A stretch of DNA of 64,000 bases. Source: DATBGO01 sp963840095 (GTDB taxonomy: Bacteria > Actinomycetota > Actinomycetes > Streptosporangiales > Streptosporangiaceae). Under the pieces are notes generated by a model that saw nothing but the letters and a program-made list of their open reading frames with translations, ran no database searches and was not told where the DNA came from. Where the stretch lies: positions 1 through 64,000 of the forward strand of contig CAWIXN010000012.1 in assembly GCA_963840095.1 (NCBI GenBank). The letters run 5' to 3'. Below, in pieces: positions 1-7,883 of the stretch; positions within the stretch are counted from its first letter, which is position 1, and the number at the start of each line of letters is the position of its first letter. The position numbers and the translations under genes were made by a program.

Positions 1-216
1 GAAACGGGCCAGCGGCAACGCTGGAACCGCGCTCCAGGCCGACTCAGCGCGGAGATCACGCGCGCGGGGGCGACCGCGCTACTGGCCGAGCCGGCGGACA
101 CCGCGGCCGCGCGGGGCCGTAAGAAGCGCGCCAAGACCGACAAGGCCGACGCCCGGCTGCTGCGGGTCCTGGCCGAGCGCGGCCAGGTCCCGGCCTGCTG
201 GATCCCGCCGGGGCCC
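1..216 (+). pseudogene. IS110-family transposase fragment
   Basis: Frame 1 is open from the window edge and reads LAEPADTAAARGRKKRAKTD followed by KADARLLRVLAERGQVPACW and IPP. The R-x-K-T-D-x-x-D-A-R-x-L block and the later CWIPP are characteristic of the N-terminal DEDD nuclease half of IS110-type transposases. The match ends abruptly near position 210, where the codons turn into unrelated sequence running into the HNH-like remnant. The beginning lies outside the window and the serine-containing C-terminal half is missing, so this is a truncated insertion-sequence relic. IS110 elements lack terminal inverted repeats, and none were seen. The family call is good; the exact end is approximate. 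Confidence 0.7.
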
Positions 217-221
217 ACGCG

Positions 222-601
222 GTGCCAGTGCGTCGCGTTAGGAAGAGGGAACAGCATGCATCCCCACGTGGTAGCTCGACGATCACGCCCGAAACTCAGG
301 ATGCTGTGTACACGGAGTACCGCTACACGAATCCTGCGGTTCAGTCCAAATACGAGATTGACTACCTGGTGCCCGTTCTCCTGGGCGGCGCCAGGACAAT
401 CGCCAATATGTGGCCCGCCGCGCTCAAGGGCACCGGCTTTTTCGAGAAGGTCCAGCTTGACCACGTACTGCGCGACCTGGTATGCCGCCGTATGCTCTCG
501 CTCACCACCGCGCAGAGAGATCTCGAGAAGAGCAGAGAGATCTCGAGAAGAACTGGTATACAACCTGGTTGAAGTACGTGGTCGCGACCGGTCGCGCCTG
601 A
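222..601 (+). pseudogene. HNH-endonuclease-like protein, frameshifted by a 20-bp duplication
   Basis: The frame beginning at the GTG at 222 encodes YTNPAVQSKYEIDYLVPVLL and then GGARTIANMWPAAL, GFFEKVQLDHVLRDLVCRR and LTTAQRDLEK. This is the pattern of small actinobacterial HNH-fold proteins, which usually read EIDHLIPLELGG followed by NLWP; here the usual His is Tyr (EIDYLVP), itself a sign of decay or altered activity. A 20-bp tandem duplication at 512-551 shifts the frame. Removing one copy restores QRDLEKNWYTTWLKYVVATG and a natural TGA at 599-601. As written the frame ends at 572. The true start is uncertain because the 5' end merges with the transposase relic. Confidence 0.6.
512..551 (+). 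repeat. 20-bp tandem duplication inside the HNH-like gene
   Basis: The unit gcagagagatctcgagaaga occurs at 512-531 and again, identical and contiguous, at 532-551. Twenty is not a multiple of three, so the duplication inactivates the reading frame of the host gene. Each unit contains the palindrome AGATCT followed by CGAG. Confidence 0.9.
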
Positions 602-1052
602 TACGGCAGCCGTCCCTTGTGGTGCCCGCTCAAGGGCGACCCGGCGCCAGCCACGGCACGCCGCGCCAGCCACGGCGGGAGGTGGCCGGGCGGCGGGCTT
701 CAGTCGACCCAGTACCGGCGCTTCGGCGGCGCGTCAGGGGAGGCGCGGACTCCAGCCGTCCGCCGCACGCCTCGATGACGGTCGCCGAGCCGACGTTGTC
801 GGTCGTCGAGCCCGAGCGGCCGCAGCCTGATGCCCCGCCCACCCGGGTCCGAGCCGGGTCGTGGGTCGTAATCATCGCCCCAGGCTAACCACGGCGGTCC
901 GGGCCGCTCCATCCATTTCGCGGCCGGGACCGGGCCTGAAACCGGCGCGGCAGCACGGTCCGTGACCGCCTTCCTCGACGCCTGGTTTGAACTTGAGGTG
1001 TCGATCCCGTGACAGCTGCCCCCGGCACCGCCGGTCAGGGGGCATACTGGAG
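602..1052. other. Gene-poor stretch between the decayed 5' region and the first intact gene
   Basis: No frame here has a recognisable protein. A minus-strand frame at 700-912 ends in SPDAPPKRRYWVD and could be a worn remnant, but it lacks any family signature or ribosome binding site. A short direct repeat around gcgccagccacgg occurs near 650-680. The last 80 bases probably contain the promoter of the small gene starting at 1053, although no convincing -35/-10 pair was found. Confidence 0.4.
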
Positions 1053-1283
1053 ATGATGAAACCGGCCCGCGCCGCGACTCGGCGTTACCTGCCAGGAAGT
1101 CCCTTCAACACACCGGCTGTCGTGCGGCCGGTCAAGGTGTTCGCGCTCGACGACCAGGTTACGCACGACAGTTATGGCCTGGGTGTAGTCATCGGCGTCG
1201 AAGACGATACTGCTGTGCTCGTTGATTTCGGCTCTCATCAGGAGCGGATCGCGGCGCCGTATGCGAAGATGACCAAGCTCTGA
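1053..1283 (+). CDS. Small CarD/KOW-like hypothetical protein
   Basis: A 76-residue protein, basic at the N-terminus (MMKPARAATRRYLPGSPFNT), followed by a compact beta-rich domain reading VFALDDQVTHDSYGLGVVIG and VEDDTAVLVDFGSHQERIAA. The DxVxHxxYGxGxV pattern is that of the RNA-polymerase-interacting CarD/TRCF-type Tudor fold and of KOW-like modules. I recognise the protein as a conserved actinobacterial hypothetical but know of no assigned function. An AGGGGG motif lies about 11 nt upstream of the ATG at 1053; the ATG at 1056 is equally possible. It precedes the DEAD-box helicase on the same strand. A role in nucleic-acid binding or transcription is inference from the fold only. Confidence 0.75.
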   Translation: MMKPARAATRRYLPGSPFNTPAVVRPVKVFALDDQVTHDSYGLGVVIGVEDDTAVLVDFGSHQERIAAPYAKMTKL

Positions 1284-1602
1284 TCGGCTACGGCCGCTCG
1301 GCCGCCCGGCCGGCCGGATCGGCAGTCCGGGCGCGGCAGTCCGGGCGCCGTGGCAGCTTGGCTGCTAGGCGGGCATCTGGTGACGGGCTTTTGGCCTGCA
1401 CCTGGGTGCCGCTGACTGGTCAACACCCGCATCACTGATAGTGTTTCGTACGTACGGCAGCGTTCCCAGCTGCCACTCCCGCGGGCGAGAAGCCCGCGCG
1501 GTCGCTTATGTGAGCAGTCCGCTTCTCGGTGAGCCCCAGTTTGCCGCTGTCGTCGACGTCTCCCGCATGACGCGGCCCCTGAACCACAGATGGAGCTCAT
1601 CC
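1284..1602 (+). promoter_or_regulatory. Long leader upstream of the DEAD-box helicase gene
   Basis: About 320 bases without a supported gene. The helicase frame stays open upstream to 1441, but those codons look non-homologous. The leader contains a GCGGGC-gagaa-GCCCGC hairpin near 1482-1498 and a small inverted repeat cactgatagtg at 1433-1443. Cold-shock DEAD-box genes often have long structured 5' UTRs, so a regulatory leader is plausible but unproven. Confidence 0.35.
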
Positions 1603-3165
1603 ATGCCCCACAATTCCGGCCGCCGCCGCGCGCCTTCGCACGGGCACCGCAGCCCGGCCCGCGGCTCGGCCCGCGACTCGGCCCGCGGCTCGGCCCGCAC
1701 CCCCAGCCGGGTAGCCGCGCCGCGGAATGACCCGCGCGAAGATCAGCGTTCCGATCTGGACCGCGCGCTGACCGCGGCCGCCGCCGTTCCGCCCCCCGCG
1801 GACACCACCTTTCGCGAGCTAGGCCTGCCCGCGCGGCTCGCCGACGCCCTGGCGGCCGACGGAATGGTCGCCCCCTTCGCGATTCAGGCCCGGGCCGTGC
1901 CCGACGCCCTCGCCGGCCGGGACATCCTCGGGCGCGCGCAGACCGGGTCAGGCAAGACGCTCGCCTTCGGCCTGCCGATGCTGTCCAGGCTGTCGGCCCC
2001 CGCCCGGCCCCGGCGCCCGAAGGCACCCCGGGGCCTCGTGCTCGTCCCGACCAGGGAACTCGCCGTACAGGTCGCCGAGGCTCTTGCCGTTGGCCAGGCG
2101 CTCGGGGTGAGCATCATGACGGTCTATGGCGGCGTCTCGATCGGCCGGCAGATCGACCGGCTGCGCCGCGGGGTTGACATCGTGGTCGCCACCCCGGGCC
2201 GCCTGATCGACCTGCTCGACCGGACCGCCTGCACGCTCGCCGACATCGAGATCACCGTCATCGATGAGGCCGACCACATGGCTGACCTCGGCTTCCTGCC
2301 CGCGGTCACGCGCATTCTGGATGCCACCCCGGCGGGCGGCCAGCGGATGCTGTTCTCCGCGACGCTGGACCGCGGCGTCGACCGGCTGGTGACCGGCTAC
2401 CTGAACGATCCCGCCCTGCATGCCGTCGCCTCCGACGTCGTGCCCAGCGACGTGGACCACCAGGTCTTCGTGCTGCCCGCCCAGGACAAGGTGGCCATCG
2501 CGGCGGAGATCGCCGGACGGCACGGGCGGACCCTGTTCTTCGTGCGCACCAAGCACGGCGCGGACCGGCTGGCCAAGCAGCTGACCCGGGCTGGCGCGGA
2601 CGCGGCCGCCATCCACGGCAACCTCAACCAGAACCAGCGGCAGCGCGCACTCACCGCGTTCATGGCGGGCCACCCGCGGGTCCTGGTCGCCACCGACGTC
2701 GCCGCCCGCGGTATCCACGTCGACGACATCGAGCTTGTCGTGCACTTCGATCCGCCCAATGACCACAAGGACTACCTGCACCGCTCCGGGCGTACCGCCC
2801 GCGCTGGGGCGAGCGGTACCGTCGTGGCGCTGGTCGAGCCCGCCCAGGTCCGTGAGGTCGGGCGGCTGCACCAGGCGGCCGGCGTCACCCCCACCAGCCA
2901 TCAGGTACAGCCAGGCCACGATGCCGTCCGGCAGATCGCGACGTCAGGCACCCCCATTCCGGTCGCGGCACCCCGGCCGCAGCCTGCTCCCGCCAACGGC
3001 TCCCGTTCGGCCGACCGGCGCCCCGGGCGCCCCGCGGAACGTGCGTCCGACAAGGGCGCGGACAGCAGGCGACCGCGCCGCGCCAGCCGAGGCCAGGGCG
3101 GTAGCCGCCCGCGCGGGCCGCGCCTGGCCGGGCCGCGCCGGGACCGGACCGCCGCCGCTAGCTAA
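1603..3165 (+). CDS. DEAD-box ATP-dependent RNA helicase
   Basis: A 520-residue ATP-dependent RNA helicase of the CsdA/RhlE type, expected to unwind structured RNA in cold adaptation, ribosome assembly or RNA decay. All core motifs are visible: the Q-motif region (FRELGL then PFAIQARAVP), motif I AQTGSGKT, Ia PTRELAVQ, Ib TPGRLIDL, motif II DEAD in VIDEADHM, motif III SAT, motif V ATDVAARGIHV and motif VI HRSGRTARAG. The core is flanked by an Arg/Ser-rich N-terminal tail and a long basic, disordered C-terminal tail typical of actinobacterial members. The ATG at 1603 is preferred because a TGGAG sequence sits about 8 nt upstream and the MPHNSGRRRAPSHGHRS beginning is typical. The upstream in-frame extension to 1441 is probably untranslated. 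Confidence 0.93.
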   Translation: MPHNSGRRRAPSHGHRSPARGSARDSARGSARTPSRVAAPRNDPREDQRSDLDRALTAAAAVPPPADTTFRELGLPARLADALAADGMVAPFAIQARAVPDALAGRDILGRAQTGSGKTLAFGLPMLSRLSAPARPRRPKAPRGLVLVPTRELAVQVAEALAVGQALGVSIMTVYGGVSIGRQIDRLRRGVDIVVATPGRLIDLLDRTACTLADIEITVIDEADHMADLGFLPAVTRILDATPAGGQRMLFSATLDRGVDRLVTGYLNDPALHAVASDVVPSDVDHQVFVLPAQDKVAIAAEIAGRHGRTLFFVRTKHGADRLAKQLTRAGADAAAIHGNLNQNQRQRALTAFMAGHPRVLVATDVAARGIHVDDIELVVHFDPPNDHKDYLHRSGRTARAGASGTVVALVEPAQVREVGRLHQAAGVTPTSHQVQPGHDAVRQIATSGTPIPVAAPRPQPAPANGSRSADRRPGRPAERASDKGADSRRPRRASRGQGGSRPRGPRLAGPRRDRTAAAS

Positions 3166-3186
3166 ACCGGTCGGCCGGGGCCCTGG

Positions 3187-3975
3187 CTACAGCCCGGCGT
3201 CCAGCAGGTCGAGAAACGTGACGATTGCCTCGGCGACCGTGTCAGCGGCCCGCCTGGGCAGGTGGTGCCCCGAGCCCGCCACCAGCTGCAGGCGGGCGTC
3301 GGGCAGCGCTTCGGCAAGCCGCCGGGCCGTCTCCGCCGGAACCAGCGTGTCCTGCGGATCGGCCAGCAGCAGCACCGGTGCCTTGACCGACGGGAGCAAC
3401 TCGATCAGCTCGTCAAGCTCGCCCACGAGAGCGCGCTGCTCGGCGAGGAAGGTCCGCCACAACGGGCCGTTTTCTCGGCGCGCGTTGCCCCAGATGTGCC
3501 AGTTGACATGCTCGTGCGGGCCGAGCGGGCTGCCCCGGAGCCGGGCGATCCGGGCCAGCCTGGCCCGGGCGATCCACGGTGTCAGCCGCCAGGCGACCAG
3601 CGCGCAGACCGGACCGGCGGCCGGGGCGGCGAGCAGCCGGTCCCAGCCATTCAGGCAGCCGGGGCCGATGCTGGCCAGCAGGACCAGCGCCTCGACCCGG
3701 TCCGGGGCCAGGCTGGCGGCCGACAGCGCCACCCCGCCGCCGTAGGAATGCCCGACCAGCACCGCCTGGCCGATCCCGCGGGCATCAAGTTCCCCGAGCA
3801 CCGCTCGCGCGTTCGCCGCGAAGCCCGCCGCGGCGACCTGGCTGGAGCCGTATCCCGGCCGGTCGGCCGCGATGGCAGGCATCCGGGCCGGGAGCCTGGC
3901 CAGTACCTGCTGCCAGTCCGCGCCCGAGCCGGGCTGCCCGTGCAGGAAGACCAGCTGATGGGTGCGCACGCGCAA
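3187..3975 (-). CDS. Alpha/beta hydrolase
   Basis: A 262-residue alpha/beta-hydrolase-fold protein, probably a cytoplasmic esterase or a C-C or epoxide hydrolase relative. The oxyanion-hole motif FLHGQPGSGADW lies at the N-terminus, the nucleophile elbow reads GHSYGGG (catalytic Ser), the acid is most likely the Asp in LLADPQDTLVP, and the catalytic His is in VAGSGHHLP. A cap region between about residues 115 and 185 contains two Trp-rich helices. No signal peptide is present. The gene is convergent with the helicase gene (21-bp gap) and diverges from the OsmC-domain gene. The substrate cannot be deduced. Confidence 0.88.
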   Translation of the reverse strand: MRVRTHQLVFLHGQPGSGADWQQVLARLPARMPAIAADRPGYGSSQVAAAGFAANARAVLGELDARGIGQAVLVGHSYGGGVALSAASLAPDRVEALVLLASIGPGCLNGWDRLLAAPAAGPVCALVAWRLTPWIARARLARIARLRGSPLGPHEHVNWHIWGNARRENGPLWRTFLAEQRALVGELDELIELLPSVKAPVLLLADPQDTLVPAETARRLAEALPDARLQLVAGSGHHLPRRAADTVAEAIVTFLDLLDAGL

Positions 3976-4120
3976 AGGCTATTCGGGTTTGCCTGCGGCC
4001 AGACCGCGCCGGGCGTCACGGCAGTCTGACGTACCCGCATCCAACATGCACCGCCGGGCCTGTCACCGAACGCCTGGGCAGGATCTTTGGTCCCGACTAC
4101 CCGGAAGCGGGCCGGACAGG

Positions 4121-4136
4121 ATACCCAAGGGGGTAT
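4121..4136 (+). promoter_or_regulatory. CsoR/CstR-type operator upstream of the OsmC-domain gene
   Basis: The sequence ATACCCAAGGGGGTAT is a perfect 6-4-6 inverted repeat. It matches the G-tract inverted repeats (ATACCC-n4-GGGTAT) known for CsoR and CstR tetrameric repressors. It lies 28 bp before the start of the OsmC gene, and a near-identical copy precedes the repressor gene itself. Confidence 0.8.
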
Positions 4137-4164
4137 TCTGGTACTGTACGGAAGGAGCAGACTC

Positions 4165-4854
4165 ATGCGAGCGATGCAGCTAAGCAGGGAGCACACCAAG
4201 GCGACGGCCGACGGCGACCGCGCGGCAGATGCCCACGGCATCGATACCGCCTGCGGGCGCGAGGTCCACGTCGGAGTGATGACGCTGGGCGATGCCCGGT
4301 GGTCGGCGCGGCGGGTCAGCCTGGACGTCGGGGAGTGCCCGGGCTGCCTGGACAGCACCCGGGCCACCCTGACGCCGGTCGAGGCCCGGTGGCTGGGCAC
4401 GGCCCTGATCGCGCAGGCCGCCGCCGCGGAGCGACGGGGCGGGCCGGCGCCGATGCCCGCCGGGCACGTCGAGGTGACCCACCTCGCCGGCGACTCGTAC
4501 TCGATCGCCACCCGCGGGCATACCGTCCTGGTCGACCAGCCGGCCGACGCGGGCGGAGCGGACACGGCAGCGACTCCGACCGAGCTGTTCGTCGCCTCGC
4601 TGGCGTCCTGCGTGGCCTTCTACGCCGGCCGGTTCCTGGTGCGGCACGGCCTGGAGCGGTCCGGGCTAGCGGTGTCCGCCGAGTTCACGATGGCGTCCGA
4701 CCGTCCGGCCCGGGTCGGGAACGTGCGGCTGCGCCTGACCGTGCCAGGCGGCGTGCCGCCGGAGCGGCGCGGTGCCCTGGCCGCCGTCGCGTCCCATTGC
4801 ACGGTGCACAACACCCTGCAGCACCAGCCATCGGTCGCCATCGAGCTGGCCTGA
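4165..4854 (+). CDS. OsmC-domain protein with an N-terminal extension
   Basis: A 229-residue protein. Residues from about 100 onward form an OsmC/Ohr-like domain with the two expected cysteines (SLASCVAFYAG and ASHCTVHNTL), which in this family reduce organic peroxides or handle reactive sulfur. The first 90 residues are an unusual extension carrying a CPGC motif and a second basic segment; I do not recognise it. The ATG at 4165 is favoured by GGAAGGAG about 8 nt upstream. A perfect CsoR/CstR operator precedes the gene and a CstR-like repressor gene follows at 4941, so it is very likely part of that repressor's regulon. A role in persulfide or hydroperoxide stress is inferred from this context. 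Confidence 0.85.
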   Translation: MRAMQLSREHTKATADGDRAADAHGIDTACGREVHVGVMTLGDARWSARRVSLDVGECPGCLDSTRATLTPVEARWLGTALIAQAAAAERRGGPAPMPAGHVEVTHLAGDSYSIATRGHTVLVDQPADAGGADTAATPTELFVASLASCVAFYAGRFLVRHGLERSGLAVSAEFTMASDRPARVGNVRLRLTVPGGVPPERRGALAAVASHCTVHNTLQHQPSVAIELA

Positions 4855-4892
4855 TCCGGGCGGCCCGCCGGGGGCGGATCGTGCGCCCTAGG

Positions 4893-4908
4893 ATACCCAT
4901 TGGGGTAC
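4893..4908 (+). promoter_or_regulatory. Second CsoR/CstR-type operator, upstream of the repressor gene
   Basis: ATACCCATTGGGGTAC is a 6-4-6 inverted repeat with one mismatched outer pair, almost the same as the operator at 4121-4136. It ends 32 bp before the repressor ATG, as expected for autoregulation. Confidence 0.75.
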
Positions 4909-4940
4909 CTGGGCAGGGATAGAACGGATAGGAGGCACTG

Positions 4941-5207
4941 ATGCGGGTAGACGAGGAGTCGGTCAGCGTGGTGCTCAACCGGCTCCGCCGGGCCCAGGGC
5001 CAGCTGGCCGGAGTGATCGCGATGATCGAATCCGGGCGTGACTGCAAGGACGTCGTGACGCAGCTGGCCGCCGTCTCCAAGGCCCTGGACCGGGCCGGAT
5101 TCAAGATCGTGGCCAGCGGCATGCGGCAGTGTCTGGCCGCAGGCGCGGACGGCGATGCCCCGCTGAGCGAGGCGGAGCTGGAGAAGCTCTTCCTGGCCCT
5201 GGCCTGA
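4941..5207 (+). CDS. CsoR-family (CstR-like) repressor
   Basis: An 88-residue DUF156/CsoR-family all-helical repressor. The copper-sensing CsoR triad is Cys-His-Cys. Here Cys35 (SGRDCKDVV) and Cys64 (GMRQCLAAG) are present, but the position of the His ligand is Gly60 and no His replaces it. The pair of cysteines without the His, and the DCKDVVTQ context, resemble the persulfide sensor CstR rather than copper-sensing CsoR. GGAGG sits 6-7 nt upstream of the ATG. Two matching operators (4121 and 4893) flank the preceding gene, so autoregulation plus control of the OsmC gene is likely. Assignment to persulfide sensing is inference from the ligand pattern. Confidence 0.88.
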   Translation: MRVDEESVSVVLNRLRRAQGQLAGVIAMIESGRDCKDVVTQLAAVSKALDRAGFKIVASGMRQCLAAGADGDAPLSEAELEKLFLALA

Positions 5208-5526
5208 CCCACCCTGGCCGGGCCCAGCGCTGGGGCGGGGACGGGCCCGGAGTCCGTCCGGTTCCCGCCCCGAGACTTTTCCATGATCTTGCCTGCTTTC
5301 CAGCTCATATCGCCGAAAAGTCGTCAAGATCACTGGCGGGTCGCCGGGCTGCGCGTCTGGAGTGGCCGAAGTTACTCAGGCGACTCGATTTGATCACCAT
5401 CGTGCGTAACGATGTACCCCGCCATCGGCGCCCGGCCGGACGGATCACCCGCAGCAGATGACGCGCGCCCGGCGCAAGACCCTCAGGCTTTCCTGCGGAG
5501 CCAGGCAGGTGACCTGAGGGGGGCAA
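5208..5526. other. Intergenic stretch with interleaved inverted repeats
   Basis: No coding frame is convincing. Two 8-bp arms occur in the order A-B-A'-B': GACTTTTC (5274-5281), TGATCTTG (5284-5291), GAAAAGTC (5315-5322) and CAAGATCA (5325-5332). Each arm is the reverse complement of its partner, both loops are 33 nt, and both gaps are 2 nt. This topology permits a pseudoknot or two alternative hairpins, not one nested stem. The end of the stretch (CTGAGGGGGG) is the ribosome binding site of the next gene. Confidence 0.5.
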
Positions 5527-6168
5527 GTGCGTCATCTTCTGTCAGTCCTGCCGCTGATAGCCGTGATGGTCGCGGGCCCGCAGATCGTCAGCGCGATCTT
5601 CCTCGCCACCAGCAGGCACTGGGCGCGGAACTCGGCCGCTTTTATCGTCGGCGCAGCGTTTTCCATTTCGCTGGTTACCTCGATCGCTTACGTGATCACC
5701 CGGCTGGCCGGGGCCGCCGCAGGCGGTACCGGCCATTCCTCGGTGCGCAACGGGATCGACATCGCCGTTGTCGTGCTCCTGGTGATACTGGCCGCTGCGG
5801 TTTTCCGCCGGCGCGGCCGGTCGGAGCCGCCCGGCTGGATGGGCAGGCTCGAGACCGCCACCTGGCCGCTCTCGTTCGCGCTCGGCTTCGTGCTGCTCGG
5901 GGTGTTCCCTTCCGATCTCATCACGTCCATCGCCGTAGGCACCCACGTCGCTGGCCATGGGGACCCCTGGTGGCACACGTCAGTCTTCGTGGTCTTCACC
6001 CTGGTCCTGCTGGCGGTGCCGGTGCTGCTGACGGCCCTGCTCGGCAGCCGGGCAGCGGTGATCCTCCCCACGATCCGTGACTGGATGAACCGCAACTCGT
6101 GGGTGGTCAGCGAGATCGTCATCGTTTTCTTTCTCGCTCTTACCATCTCCGGCCTCGCCGGCCAGTAG
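5527..6168 (+). CDS. GAP-family (Sap/lipid-addressing) membrane protein
   Basis: A 213-residue polytopic membrane protein with about six hydrophobic segments: residues 3-25, 35-57, 77-95, 118-137, 154-176 and the C-terminal 190-210. The opening LPLIAVMVAGPQIVSAIFLA, the charged loop RRRGRSEPPGWMGRLE and the FPSDLITS motif are typical of the actinobacterial GAP family, whose mycobacterial members (Gap, Sap) help export glycopeptidolipids or sulfolipids. The GTG start at 5527 follows a strong GAGGGGGG. The gene is monocistronic, with a terminator hairpin at 6214. The transported lipid is unknown. Confidence 0.82.
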   Translation: MRHLLSVLPLIAVMVAGPQIVSAIFLATSRHWARNSAAFIVGAAFSISLVTSIAYVITRLAGAAAGGTGHSSVRNGIDIAVVVLLVILAAAVFRRRGRSEPPGWMGRLETATWPLSFALGFVLLGVFPSDLITSIAVGTHVAGHGDPWWHTSVFVVFTLVLLAVPVLLTALLGSRAAVILPTIRDWMNRNSWVVSEIVIVFFLALTISGLAGQ

Positions 6169-6213
6169 CGACCGCCAGCACCGCGACGGGCCCCCGAGGC
6201 AGCAACGCGATGA

Positions 6214-6246
6214 GGCAGCCAGCGCAATAACCGGCCGCTGGCTGCC
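6214..6246. terminator. Bidirectional hairpin terminator
   Basis: A perfect 11-bp stem (GGCAGCCAGCG at 6214-6224, CGCTGGCTGCC at 6236-6246) with an 11-nt loop lies between the convergent GAP-family and glycosyltransferase genes. There is no U-tract, as is usual for actinobacterial terminators. Confidence 0.65.
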
Positions 6247-6283
6247 CGCCCGCTGGCTGCCCGCCCGCTCCCGGGCCCCTGCG

Positions 6284-7486
6284 CTACCTGCCCACCGGCC
6301 TCGCTTCGTCGCTCAGCGCGAGCAGGTCATCCATGGTCGCCGTGTCGTCATCGGACATCGCGGCGCCGTCGTAGGCCCGCTCGCGCGCCGCGACGCGCGG
6401 CTTGACCTCTGCGAGCGTCTGCCGGTAGGCGGCTTCGTAACCGGCGGCCATCACATCGGTGGTGAAGTTGGCCTCGACGTGCTTGCGGCACAGGCCAGGG
6501 TCGAGGCGCCGGGCCGCGCTGATGGCGGCGGGCAGTTCCTCGGGACGGTCGACGATCACGCCGGTCTGCCCGGGCACGACGAGCTCGGGCACGGCGCCGC
6601 GGCGCAGCGCCACGACCGGAGTGCCGCAGGCCATCGCCTCGATGACGACCAGGCCGAACGGCTCCTCCCAGCAGATCGGGAAGAGCAGGCAGGCCGCCCG
6701 TGACAGCAGATCCCGCTTCGCGGTCGCGTCGGCGACCCCGAACAGGGTCGTGTCCGGGCCGAGCCGCGGCTCGATTTCCCTGGCGAAGTAGGCCAGCTCG
6801 GGCGGTTCGGTGCATTTGCCTGCCAGCACGATCGGCAGGCCGGCCGCGCGGGCAGCCTCGATGGCGAGGTGCGGCGCCTTGTCCGGGCAGAACCGGCCGA
6901 GAAAGAACGCGAAGTCCTCTTTATCGGCCCGGAACGGGAATGAATCGGCGCGAATCGCATTGTGCACGGTAGCCGCCCAGGGCAGCCCCGGTGCCGTGGC
7001 GCGCTGCGCATCGGAGATCGCGACGAAACGGACCGTCTCGCCGAGCGCCTGATAGTAGTCACCCGGGTTACCGGAGGCGGGCCCGTGCACGGTCACGACG
7101 GTCGGGGTCGGCCGGCGACGGGCCAGCAGCGGGCCGGCCAGCGTGTGGTCGTGCACCACGTCGACATCCAGCCCTTCGAGCAGCCGGGCAACCTGGGCCG
7201 CGTGCGTGACCTCGGGCAGCGGCTCGCCGAGCCGGTCCGCCGGACCGACCTCGTAGCTGGCGAGAAACCGCTGCGCGCGGGTGCCGTGCCGGCCTGCGCC
7301 GATCAGGGTCACCTGATGACCCCGGCCGACCAGCGCGTCGACCAGGTCAGCTACCACCGCCTCGACGCCGCCATAGGCCATCGGCGGGACGTCGAAGTAG
7401 GGCGGGGCGATCATCGCTATGTGCAGCCGCTGGGGGGTGGCGGCCACCTCTGGCGTTCGGAAGAGCGTCGAGGTTGGCACGCTCAC
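6284..7486 (-). CDS. Glycosyltransferase family 4
   Basis: A 400-residue GT-B-fold, GT4-type retaining glycosyltransferase. The N-terminal domain has IAMIAPPYFDVPPMAYGGVE (acceptor-side Gly-rich loop) and DVDVVHDHTLAG; the C-terminal domain has FFLGRFCPDKAPHLAIEAAR and EEPFGLVVIEAMACGTPVVA (donor-binding E-x7-E motif). The GTG at 7486 is chosen because AAGGAGG sits upstream at ideal spacing; an in-frame extension to 7651 lacks homology. It lies downstream of the debranching-like enzyme on the same strand, about 400 bp away, so the two may act together on storage or capsular glucans. Donor and acceptor are unknown. Confidence 0.9.
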   Translation of the reverse strand: MSVPTSTLFRTPEVAATPQRLHIAMIAPPYFDVPPMAYGGVEAVVADLVDALVGRGHQVTLIGAGRHGTRAQRFLASYEVGPADRLGEPLPEVTHAAQVARLLEGLDVDVVHDHTLAGPLLARRRPTPTVVTVHGPASGNPGDYYQALGETVRFVAISDAQRATAPGLPWAATVHNAIRADSFPFRADKEDFAFFLGRFCPDKAPHLAIEAARAAGLPIVLAGKCTEPPELAYFAREIEPRLGPDTTLFGVADATAKRDLLSRAACLLFPICWEEPFGLVVIEAMACGTPVVALRRGAVPELVVPGQTGVIVDRPEELPAAISAARRLDPGLCRKHVEANFTTDVMAAGYEAAYRQTLAEVKPRVAARERAYDGAAMSDDDTATMDDLLALSDEARPVGR

Positions 7487-7883
7487 TAGATGCCTCCTTC
7501 TCGGTGTCGATGGCCGCGCAGCTCCTGGCGTCCGGCTCGCTTGCCCGGGCGGGCGCCAGTTATCCACAGGCACCCTCGGGGCATCACGTCCGGCGCCAGG
7601 CCCGGCGAAACGGACTTGGCGAGCAGCCGCCCGGCTCGTACCGGACGCCACGCGCCTGTCCGCCGGCCAGACTGGTTACCCGCCGTGCCCGGCTGCTTTC
7701 GCGGCAGAAGTGATGGAACCTGCCGCCCGCCGGACCAGACGTAGTAACCGCAACGCACTTGTCCAGGCCGCGCATATTCGCCTGTCACGCCGCGTTCATT
7801 CCCGCTATTCGCCCGACCGAATACAGCAAGTCGTCCTGTTCATCGGTGGGACGCGGAAATATGCCCGGGAGATTGAGAAGAAA
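7487..7883. other. Intergenic region between two glucan-related genes
   Basis: About 400 bases without a supported gene. A single DnaA-box-like TTATCCACA lies near 7560, without a partner. The part next to the debranching gene (7790-7890) is markedly less G+C-rich than the surroundings. The promoter of the glycosyltransferase gene must lie on the 7500-7600 side, but no clear -10 is visible. Confidence 0.4.

Noticed and set aside
256..888. Frame 1 open from the window start to 888 as one large gene
   Set aside because: It joins the transposase relic to codons out of frame with the HNH-like protein; homology switches frame at about 220.
1948..2919. Long minus-strand open frame opposite the DEAD-box helicase
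   Set aside because: The frame arises from high third-position G+C; the opposite strand carries all helicase motifs, and this frame has no family signature.
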